This document shows, in pieces, positions 33,284 to 45,500 of a stretch of DNA of 62,000 nucleotides. The notes below the pieces were generated by a model that saw only the letters and a program-made list of their open reading frames with translations, was not told where the DNA came from and did no database searches. Source of the DNA: Branchiostoma floridae (Eukaryota; Chordata; Leptocardii; Amphioxiformes; Branchiostomatidae). The DNA is taken from assembly GCF_000003815.2 (NCBI RefSeq), contig NC_049986.1:9929292-9991291 (forward strand), given 5' to 3'. The translations under genes and the position numbers were made by a program. Position 1 is the first letter of the stretch, and each line of letters opens with the position of its first letter.

Positions 33284-33595
33284 TTTATTTTGGTGTGTGG
33301 ATGTCAGTTTCACAAACATGCGCATTTCAACCCCAATGGTGGGCAAGTCTATTTTTCTTACAGTAAACAACAGAATACATTTATCCAAAATATACCACTA
33401 AAATGAGTAATATAGCAACTTAAAATCAATGATAATTTCAAATAATATATAATGAGCCTAAATTTAACTATGCTAGTACAATTCCTTCTCAAATTAGGAG
33501 TATAAGAAAAGGGATGATATTGAAGTTTTCCCCCTTAGTTAGAATGAACTGAGCTAATTACATAATCTCGCGAGAATCGGCACGAGAGTTCAGAA
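33284..33595. promoter_or_regulatory. Divergent MAP2K7/FPGS promoter with TCTCGCGAGA
   Basis: 312 bp separate the MAP2K7 start codon (minus, 33283) from the first FPGS start codon (plus, 33596). A perfect palindrome TCTCGCGAGA lies at 33566-33575, 20 bp before the FPGS ATG. In vertebrates this motif marks TATA-less, often bidirectional, CpG-island promoters. I see no TATA box at a sensible position. Transcription start sites are not known here, so the boundaries are those of the coding regions. Confidence 0.7.
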
Positions 33596-36500
33596 ATGGC
33601 AATGAAATGTGCAGGTTGCATCTTGGTTCGGCCACTTTCCCGCGAAACCTGGCGGCGAAGGAACATCCTATGTCGCGCCAAGACTTCTTGGACAAGATCA
33701 GTCTTAAGAAGCCTTGGGGAGGCCAAGGAGGGCGGCGTTCTCTTGCCAGGAGGGCGGGCGATGCTCCACGCGTGGCCGGTTACAGTTCGCAGTTGTGTAG
33801 GTAACGTGTTGAGGTCGGGGCGGGGACGGGGGAGAGTCGGAGTTGTCCCGCCGACGATCACTGCCTCTAGACGGTACAACATGGATCGGGGATCGGGTTA
33901 CGAGGTACGTCTGGACTTCAGCTTAATTTTATTACCAGAAAAAATAAATGAAATAGAGGCAAACAATGCTTCTGTTCGTCTGAAATCGGCTAGTGGGTTA
34001 TAGTGGACTAGTCCGGAACCAAAGCGGATCAATTTCCAGTGTTGTGTAAGAAGTTATTTCACACATCTGTGCGAAGAAGTAACTTGGCATTGATTACTAT
34101 TGATTTCGTGGGAACAGCTGAGATCATCGTTTGTTTGGGTTTTTCCACTGGGAAGTTTGTAGATGTATTGAAAGTTTTTGGACTTTGGACTTGGAGCAAA
34201 ACATAAAATCAGGAAGTGCAACAACTCCAGGATCAAAAGTTTGTAAATAATCAGAATTTATTAATGTTTTGATAGCCACATGTATTTTTATAAGTAGATG
34301 TGCAAATATTTGATCTTATTTGCTACACGAGTCATATGATTTTATGTTTATGTTTCTTCAAGGAGTTTTTTTAACCTCCCTATTGTCTTCATGAACTTGA
34401 TATTTTTGACTGACAAATGTTCACCCAGCTTTCATTTAATTTCAATGGAAAGCTATTTTTGAAGGGAGGGTTTTGTAATATTTCCTCACAGGCTACCACT
34501 TCTGTGTTTTTGTTTACAAAACAACTTCTGTAAACCTCAAAATAGGTTTGTTTTATTGATGTCTAGAGTTTTTGTGGTGATAGTTGACCTCTCCGCTGCA
34601 AAATCATCAAATGACAGAAATTTTCGGAAAGTATTTTAAACACACCTGATGTGCCCACTACATGTAACTTACAAACTTAAAAGTTAAACACCACAATTGC
34701 CTCCTCTTACCCCTTGTATTGAATCAAGTCCCTTCAAACTTACTTGAGTTAACAGGAAATTTTATACAGTAAATACACATACATCTGTTGGGGTTTAACT
34801 ATTGCAGTAGGAAGGACATTATACGTTTCTCTATAATTTTTTTCCCATTGAATGGCATGTATTTGCTCATTTTGCATCTGTTTTGTATCATAACATTATA
34901 GTTAATAGCTTGCATTTTATTTTTGAAAGTTGACGCACGCGTTGATGTCATCCAAAAAAAAAAGTTAAAGTTGCCCGTACATCTGTGCAGTGGGCAGATG
35001 CTTTGGATGGCACCCATCTCCATTTCGAGTAGCCCTTGGGCCACACATGTGCAGCAGGGGGCTAGTCGGCTGGTAGTGATGTGTGTTTAACTTCCATACT
35101 CTTCATCATTAGTGCTGAGTGCTAAGCAGAGAAAGCAGCATGTATCATTTTGAAAGTCTTTGTTATGACTTGGCCGGGGATCAAACTCACGACCTACCGA
35201 ATGCCAGGCGAACACTCTACCCACTCGGCCATTGCACCGGTTGGATGTCATCCATATAACATGTATAATTATATCAGCATTGCTTTTTTTAACTTTGCCG
35301 TAGACATTCACAACTAGTAGTACTTGATGTCTTTTTTATTTATTTTTCTCAGGAGGCAGTCCAGACGTTGAACACTTTACAGACCAATGCTCAGACCCTG
35401 GAGCGGATTCGGAGGGAGCGGGGAAGGAACGCTCACAACAGTATCCCCCAGATGCAGTCTTTCATGGACAGGATAGGGATCACAGTAAGAACTCTTCTAC
35501 TTAGTACTGATTGTCGAACTAGAAAGGACACATATTCGAAGAAAATACAATATGTTTCCAAAGGGGAAAAAGTAATATGTCAAACATGCAATACCCTGTT
35601 CACTGGATGCAAGTGTTGTAAAAATGAAATAATTGTGTAAAATGGGAAAAAAAGAATAACAAACTAGAAAAAAACTTCTGAGGTGGGACACCAACCCTCG
35701 TCCTCTAGAGTCATAGACGGTTGCACTGATGGCTAGGCTACTGGTGCCTGTATGACGTAATGGCGATTCTTAAAGATATATAATGCACGTTTTATGACGT
35801 CATCGGCCGTTCTGAGTTTTGATTGGCTAAAGTAGGAAGAATGCGGCCAGTAGGCCAGCAAAAGCAATAAGTTGTCCTTTGAAAACTTGAATTGATAGAA
35901 AACATCCAGGCTAGGACACTAACATCCTTTCTAGTACACGAAGCACTATTTAAACACAATTACAGGTGGCACAACAAAACTGAAACTTAAAGTCAGGAAA
36001 CAAAAGTCTATGTTGACTTCCCACAAATCTTACGCACAAAATAACAGAAAAAAATTTGATACATGTATGGAAATGTTTCTGAATAAAGATCCTGCTAGAA
36101 TTGGTGACTTAAGAGGTTTCTAGGTATTGGAACAAACATAGTCTAGTGATCTGTGCCACTTTCACTGCCATATATATATATATATTCATATATTCTAAAC
36201 TATTGCTTTTGACTAAAATTATTGGTACTTGCTCTGTAGGGTTCCTCTTTCCATCAGATTCTTCTTCTTCTTAATTTGGTTTAACCTGATTAAATGACTT
36301 TTTCAGCTGGATGAACTTGATGGGTTGTCTGTGATCCATGTGAGCGGTACCAAGGGAAAGGTAAGATATAATTACATGCGATTTCGCTTAGCGACCACGC
36401 ACACATTCGTTCTTTACGCAACAGTGACAATTACTGTAAATACATGTATATTTAAGTTCGCAGGGATTCAATTTCGTGGCAGCGGGAAAATGGGGTGTAT

Positions 36501-39500
36501 GCGGTGTTTTTTTAATTCGCGGCGCCCTACCACAAACTCATTTACAGTACTGTACTGTAGTCGCATACTGTATTATGAATATTTGAAGTGGTTTTCAGTT
36601 TTCAGTTCAGCGGCCACCGCGAATATAAAACTAAGATGCAAAATGTGTCATCCAAAGTTAAAACAATTCAATAGTACTACTAGTAGGACAGAGTCCGACA
36701 GATCTAGACTATACCATATACGTTTGCTGGGTGGTGAGTTTGTGGTGAGAGCTCACTCAGAAAGCTCACTCTTTAGAGCACGAACATAAAACCACAGCAA
36801 ATATGTCATGATTTACAGTATACCATTCGCATTCTGGGGAAGAAACTCCATGATGGCAACTGCAGTAATTTTCCACTCATGTGCTCATGACAAGCTAAGG
36901 CCAGATCAGGTAAATTTCCTGGTTCCTGGTTATAAGAAAATAACACAGAACTTTAAGATGAAAACAGTCTGAGAGGAAAATGTGCTCAATGGCAAAGAAA
37001 GATTTTGGTAGTGAATCATGTAACATAATACTAATTGTTAGATTCCTTCCAAGACCTTTTTTTATCTTGCCTCCTGTCTTGATTTTTTGTGCCATTATGC
37101 TTCAGGCCCAAGACAGTAAATTTCTTATGCCAAAACTGAATTTATCTCCAAGACACGTCCCTCCGTCCTGGGACAGAAACTTGTAAGAAATCATCCGTTC
37201 AGTCCAAAAAAATCTTGACTCTATGACATGTAAAAATATTTTTCTCAGCTTAAATTGACAGATTTTACAACATTGCAAAAATGAAGAATGTTGACATCCA
37301 AATTCCAATTGAAAAAAAAATGGCTTTTCCTTTTTAATATCCCAAATCATGATAAATGCCTTCCAAAGCCAGATACCCCTCTCCCACCCTAAACCCAACA
37401 ATAAGTAAGAAAGACAAAAATTTAAAACTGGGGACAGTCCTGGCCTAAACTGAAAAAGAAAGGAAACAATAAGAATTCTTGAGAACCAAGAGTTTGCATT
37501 GGTATTGCCCAAACTGGTAAAACAAGTATCTGTAATCCTCTAGGGAAAATTGCTGATCGTTATCCCAAACACTCGATATTGCTTGTATTAGTTTAAAGTA
37601 AAACCAATCACTCATGACCTAACTATACATGTATGCCTTGTTACATGTATGTCCCAATTAATAGCTTTCTATTAATTGGCATAGTTTGATTTATTACAAA
37701 AGCCAGATAAATGTTACAGATTTCTATTATCATGATGTTAGTGTGACTGTATGATATAGATTAAAGGAAAAGGGTCCGACCTAATTGAATGTTACAAAGT
37801 ACAGGGTGTATCTACATGTATGAGACAAATTTAGGTTGAAGATAGGATACTGGGACCCAGCTGGGGTTAATAGCTAGGATCAGGACTGGAATGGAATTCT
37901 GTTAGGAAGCTACTGTAAATGCATTTAAGTTTGTGGGGATTTAATTTCGCGGTAGCGGGAAAATGACCTTTTTGCAGTGGTTTTAAGTTTGCGGCAACAC
38001 CATAGATCGCAGTCTAATACTATAATAGAAAAATGTTCGTGGTGGTTTTAACATTTCTGCATTTACAGTATTTCAGGAAAAAAAGATAATTTTACTCTAA
38101 AGCTGGTATGTCAAATAATGTCAAAGAGGATGACTCTCAGATTTAATAGTGTTGACATTATAGTTAAAATGTAAACAATCAACCCTCATAATTCTTCAGG
38201 GTACTGTAAATAGTGTAATACCTCCACATCAGCGTTCCCGCCAGGCATACGTCTTTACGTCTTTGGACGCATTTTTTTCTGGAAAGACGCACTCGGCTCA
38301 GCTGAATGCGTCCATAAAAAAATCTGAAAGAAAGGCTGACCTGTACCACCAGTGTACAAAATGTATCTGGAATCTTTTTAAAAATCTGTCTTTATACGAA
38401 GGAATCCTACCGTTACAATTTATACTTCAAATTCTTCACTTTCCGGTCATCCTAGTAGTCTGGGCATGGGAGGGACGGGGTACGTTTTACAACTAGCGGA
38501 CCCATGTACGACACACCCAGCCACACGCCAGTCTGAGCCGTCCGTTGCGCAATGTAATTTTTTGTAGTCCGTGAAATACGTCTGACAGTCAGCATTCTTT
38601 AACACTCGAAGAAATCTTATGCAGATTTTATATTCTGATATTAACATGATACTTACTTGTCCTCAGTTTCACGTATTTGTTAAAGATTTGTGGGTAATAC
38701 TAGTATTGAACAAGCAAACTGCTCTGCGCCGAGTGCTGCACATCTCAACAAAAGTTCTCACACTGTGGGCAGTTGATTGGCAGTCGGTATCTTTGACAAC
38801 AGGCCGCTAGCGCCAAGCAGTCTAGATTGGCCACCAGGTCCAAATCCAATCATCTTAATAACCAATCAGCGTTTGATAAATGTAATGTTGCACTCTGTCA
38901 TTGGTCACCGGAAAAAAAAACAAAAGTTACCGAGTATTAGCGCACGTGACGTTGGTAGCCGCCCGTGTCGTCTGGCAACTTGAGTTTCTTCCCTAGCTGC
39001 TAACAAAAAACGGTGCGCGGTAAATAAGTGAAGAATCCAAAACTATACACTTTATTTCTTATTTACAAAATTTCTTTTATTTCAAAAAGAGAAAATTTGC
39101 GGCAGAAAAGGGGCCGCAATATTGTTGTCAAGCGTCGATCGAGTCGGCTGTGCACTCCGTGGCACATGGCGCGGCACGACCCCCTCCCCAGACGGACCGT
39201 CGATCGCAGCGCCGTCTTTCTGGCTACTGCTTCAAGGTTACACCGGCAATGATCACTGCCAAAGAGGCAGCAGATCGTCCTCCTCGAGTAATGTATAACG
39301 TTCTTGATCTATTTAAAAAGAAATCCAGCCAAAGATTTCACGCCGAAAACGGGGTTACCTGAGGTCGCAGGAACAAACGCACGCTCGTGGAAAATGACGG
39401 CAAGGCCTTGTAAAACCCAACCGATTCGAAAAATTTGACTAAAATCATCGGGCAAAATAGAAAAAAGACACAAAGTGTGATGGCGCCATTATTTTATCGT

Positions 39501-42500
39501 CTCGGAAAAATTTTTGATGTGGGAGGGCGCAACATCGATCGCACGAGGTAACGTTAGACATTTTTTTATTCAATGACGGAAAAAAATTGGCAGAATTTTT
39601 TTCACGGGCTGACGGACAGGCTAGGCCGCTAGAGCCCTGTTTCGAAGCATCAAAAATCCAAAATTTTCATATAGATATGTCTGGACAAATAATACCCGGG
39701 CCAGATCACGGAAGGCTGATTCTCTGTGCTTACAGTTTTTTTTTTAATATAACGTATTTTGATGAAGAGGGTGGTCGTCGATAACTGAAAATGGGAGTAA
39801 AAGAGGCAACCGACATCCAATCTCAATTGCATAATTATCCTCTCAAATTGCAGGAAATTGTGTTCTAGAGGGTTTGAAAATCCAAATTTTCCCGGGGGAG
39901 CATGCCCCCGGACCCCCCTAGAATGCGAGCGCCTGCGGCGCTCGTCTCGCGCCTCCGGCGCTCATTACGCCCCTCCCTAATATTTGGACGCATACTTTCA
40001 AAAACCTGGCGGGAACGCTGCTCCACATGAAAGAAAATTGTCTTATCGAGACCTTCTCAATACTATCTTGAATACCTGGATATCTGAAATGTGCATTGTA
40101 CTTTGAGGAGTACATGTCCTTCCTTCCTCCTTCCTTATCCGTAACTTAGATTATACTGCTGCTGGGATCCCTGACACGGGTAGGCAGTCAAGGCTAGTCT
40201 TCACACTCCGCTTCCATGCGGCTCTGTCCAGTGGGTCTGAAACAACCAGAGGGGCGAGCAAGAACAGAAAGAAACATCATGCCCCCTACCCGGGATCGAA
40301 CCGGGGTCGGCAGATCACAAATCACGAACGCTATCACCGTCGCCACAAAAGCACTAGTGCCGTTGGGCAAGGACGATAGGCAGTACTTGAACACCACTGT
40401 TACACTACTCCCCCTTTTCTTCAAGATTCGTCCTCGAATCTCCGAGTTCGACATCCCTGTGTGGCACATCCGCTAGCCTGTTACTCACAGGGTCGGCATG
40501 GGAACCAGTGAAACGACCAGAGGGGCGAGTAAGAACAGAAAGAAACAACATGCCCCCTACCCAGAATGGAACCGGGGTCGGCAGATCACAAATCACGAAC
40601 GCTATCACCGTCGCCACAAAAGCACTAGTGCCGTTGGGCAAGGACGATAGGCAGTACTTGAACACCACTGTTAACAGGTCGACCCCTGTTAGGCCACACA
40701 CTTTAAATTATTGTTAATATAGAATTGATGCAGATTCACTTCAAGAAGTTACTTCTTTGAATGCTAGTAGGATGAATGTGTATAATGATTTACACTTACC
40801 GGAGTTTTCTATTCCTATAGGGTTCTGTGTGTGCCATGTGTGAGAGCATTTTACGCTCTCATGGTTACAAGACTGGCTTTTACAGGTAAGACATGTCTTT
40901 AATAATTGCTCACTCTTCTACTCATATTGTACTTGTAGTTGTACTTAATTAAGGTTGTCTGAGGTATTGTAAAAATGACCTGTGTTTGTCGTGCTTAGCT
41001 AGATTTGCCATTGTTAAGAGACAAAATTAATTGACATTAACTTCTACCGGTATGTCTAACTTTTACAACCTAAAGGTAAAGGTAAAAGTTAGTAGGCTAT
41101 GTGTTACAAGTGGGGCTGTGTGTTGTAAAGAAATTACTGCAGGATGTTTGGCCCAGAACCCAGAGGTCCTGGGTTTTCGAATCCTGTCATGGTACCAAGC
41201 TTGTACCCTTACAAAAGGCACTTTACATGGCTTTCCTCACTAAATACAGGTGTAAAAATGGGAACCTGACTTTCGTTGGGGAGGTAAGAGCTGGTGGAAG
41301 GAGAGGGATGGGCTCTGCCTTCCAATACTGTGTCCTAGACACAGCGTTTAACAACCCACTGCCTCTAAGGCATCAAAAAAGGCTATGGAACTTCCTTTAC
41401 TAACTTATTCACAGCCTACACTGACATGGAGACTTTTGACACTATGTTGATTGTCTATTTCCTCCATCCAGTTCGCCACATTTAGTGCAGGTCAGGGAAC
41501 GCATCAGGATAAATGGCAAGCCCATCTCAAGGGACAACTTCAGCAAGTATTTCTGGTCCTGCTACAACAGACTCGCACAAACAAAGGTGACTGTTGTTAG
41601 GATATTGTTTTTTTTTTGTCAGCTGCCTTGTTCAGGGCTCGTAATTAACTTTCTCCCTTTCTGTCTCTTAAGTGTCCAGAAAAGAAATTCAAACCTTCCA
41701 GAAGTGAGATTCGATTGTCCCAGGCTAGTACAAGTACTGGAAATGGTATTACATTTACCAACAGCAATTTACAAGTCTGTTTCAACAGAACTTTGATGGA
41801 AAAAAATAGATTTGCTGCCAAACATTGCCTTTAGAACACACCTGGTTAAAACATTTTGACTTGCATTGTCTACATGTACTTTAATTTGGATATGGGCTTT
41901 TTTCAAAATGTCCCAAACTTGTCCCAAAGTACAGATTGGGTTGTTCTTAGCCAGGTTTGCGTGACCAGTGGCCATAGGGACCACTGTGAGTCCGATATAG
42001 GGACTACTGTTTAATTTGAGTCCGACATAGGGACCACTGTTGAGTGTGAGCAATAGGCCACATGTTGGTGTCCCTATTTGCATTTCAGTGAATCATACAC
42101 TTTTGTAGCTCAAGCGTTTACGGCACATTGGTAGATTCAGACTTACAAATATTTTCTTCTTTTCCTTGAATTTCATCAGGATGCCCATGACGGCATCATG
42201 CCAGCATATTTCCGGTTTCTCACCCTCATGGCCTTCCATGTGTTTATAGAGGAAAAGGTGAGTTTCATTCTTATGTAACAATAGTCATGATTGTGACTAG
42301 GAGTGGGTACCTGTGTGGGGTACTGGTACCAAACCGTTTTTTTCTTGTCGGACCGATCCGGAAAAAAACAGATCTGAAAAGATTCAGTGGACTGGATGTT
42401 GAACCGATTAGAAAATGAACAGATTTTACCAGTGCTACGGCGGCAGGTGTTCACGTTTTTTTAGGCTTTTTGGTCCAAGAAAATAGCAAGAGCGAAGTAG

Positions 42501-45500
42501 AGGAGAGTTGATAGTATTTTCTTTGAGATTCTACAGTCAAACTTAACAGAGGCAGTTAGCATTGTTTACATACAGATAGGATACTCCACCAAACAGAATC
42601 CTTTGTAGCGAAATGGACCGATGTTTTGAGTAATGCTGATTCACAAACAATTAGGTCAAGTTTCAGGTCCGGACCTGGACCTGAAGTGTACCCGTAGATG
42701 AATTTTCTGTACTGGTACCCACCCCTAATTGTGACCTATTGTCTTTCCCATATGAAAGAAAGTTTAAGTGCTCTTAATCAGACCAGTTGGTCATGAGTTG
42801 CACAAAATCTACGGCGCTCCCCATCTTTGAGGGATGGTTGCATACTGTAGCCCTGATGTAGATGGCTTCTTTTATTTATCTTGCTAAAACATCCAAGGAT
42901 TTACATGTTTATGTAAAAAAATCTTACTTTGTCTACCTGGGCCAGGGTAACATTTGATCTGTGTGTTCTAGACGTTGATAAGTTTCCGTATCACACAGGA
43001 TTCTTGGTTGTATCACACTCCACGCAAGCGAACAGAGTTCTCTTGTTCAAATTTTTCTGGAATTGATCACAGAATAAAGTTGTTGGAGTAGGTTGAAACA
43101 ATGTCGAATTTTATCCTTTTTGTAATTAGTTCGGCAATTAAATCAGTATTTTATGACCTAGGTATGACATAAATGAAATACAACTTGGTGTATTCCATAT
43201 CACCCTCAGTCCTAGCCCTCCGGCCTTTGGCTGTCAGACGATCCGACCCACAGTCGGGCTGGTACCTCGACTGATACGAAGTACACCGTGTTGTGGAACA
43301 AATTGAAAGTTGAGGTAATCAATGGATATTCTGAAGAACCAACAAGCCAAAGCTACAATGTGAAAATGTAATTGTAATTCTCCAAAACAGGTTGATGTTG
43401 CAGTGATAGAAGTTGGAATCGGTGGAGCCTATGACTGTACAAATGTGGTCAGGTAAGATATTTTTATATATTGAATTTCTTTCACATACATGTAAATGCC
43501 TCTAACTTTGTGGAATCTTCTTTTTTCATACAGAATATGTAGATTATGCTGCTATTCATCAATCCCAAATGTTGATACTTTGTTTTTTGTCTTGGAATGC
43601 AGTTTATCATATTCATAATCATAATTATGATTCATTCTTGTCATTATGATTATGATTAATGCATTGTCCCTAATTTTTTTCAGATCTCCTGTTGTTTGTG
43701 GGATCACTTCTCTGGGTCTGGACCATCAACCTCTACTGGGGAACACCATAGACAAGATCGCCTGGCACAAGGCTGGCATTATCAAGGTACATGTACAAAA
43801 TGTACTGTAGAGATTGTGAATTATTACCTCCTTGAAGGAGGTTCATCTTTGACTGGGGCACAGTTTTGGGTTGTGTTCATGTGTTCCCACCTATAACTCA
43901 AGATCTTCTACTGTGACCTCTCAGACAGTAATGTTGCCCCTCAGGATGCCTTAGAAAGCACCATTTGAACTTAAACTTCTGGAAAATTCTGCACCATGGA
44001 ATTTGGATGCCCCCAGACCCCATACAATAACTGCACCTTAATCACTTATCACAACTCACCAAGAAATTTGGACCCCCTATCATAAAATCCTGGAAAAGAT
44101 ACTTCATACAAAATATTACATTGTGCAATATATTTAACTGTCTCTTTTTCTTACCTGGTAGACTGGCATCCCTGCGTTCACAGTGGAACAACCCGAAGGA
44201 GCTATAGAAGTCATAGCCAACCAGGCCAAAGAAGTCAAGGTATGTGTACATGTGTGCTGTATCCAAAAATTATTTCATCACGTTGGTAGAATACAGGATA
44301 TGGGAGACTTCTTTTACATAACCAGTTTGTACTTTCTTTACTTACGGTTGGTATCCCTCAGATACCTTCCTCAGAGGTACTAGCAGGAGTTCTGCTTCTC
44401 ACCACTTTATGTATGTAGCCTATGTAGGGGGATTACTTAGCCATGTTTGGGATTGTGTTCTCCCCACATACATCGGCTACATATAACAGTGAAAAGCAGA
44501 ACTCCAGTTAGAAGCTTTGAGGAAGGTGTCTGACCGACATTGAAAGGTATGGAAAGTGAGAACTGGTTGTGCAAAAGAATTCTGAATGTATGCTGTACTC
44601 GCTAAAGAATTCCTTTTTTAACAATTAGGTGTTACCATTGTGAACAACCCATCAAATCTGTATCTGTATCTATAGTATATAGCCGGTATAACCGCCCTTC
44701 AGTATAACACACCAGCTTCGCAGGCACGCTGCGCGGCAGCAGCTGGTTATATCACACTGAGCGACCTGTCACACCGGACTTTTGTACATCTACCTTTAAG
44801 TATTCTTGAAAACTATCCAACGAAGATGCCACTACTATGCCTGGTGATAACAAAGTCCACTCTATGATAGTTTTGGGAAAATACAAAATGTTGTGTTTTT
44901 CCTGCAGGCACCATTACACCTGAGTCCCAGTCTGGACAGGTATGACTGGGAGGGTCGTGAGGTCAGGTTGGGTCTGCCCGGAGACCACCAGCGAATCAAT
45001 GCTACCCTGGCGCTTCAGCTGTGCCACACATGGCTACAGAGGAGGGGCGAGACTCAGGAACTGGGCAGTAGTAAGTCACAAATTAAAAGTTCATCTATGT
45101 CGGTAAAAATCATTTTGGATGAACTTAAACTTCCACACAAAATTGGACCCAAATGTTTGACTGGTTAACTGTAGTCTTTGTCAAGAAATGGATGATTCAC
45201 CGCTTCTGTGAAGTCACGTTGTGTACTAGATAGCACACGTGATTAAAGCTCAGAGCTTTACAACCATTCCTTAATAGAGACGGCAGGCATCATAGACTTC
45301 TTGCAACTTATGATCCACTACTTACTGAGTCACATGTGCTGTCTACATGTACATAAATGATGTCACAGAAGCAGTGGATGATCGTCCATTTTTTGACAAA
45401 GACTGGTCAAGAGTTGAACAGTCAAAGGTTTGGGTAAGTACACTTTTTGTGTTGGAAGTTAAAGTTTAACTTTATCCAGCGCCCCTGTTAAAGGTCCTTT

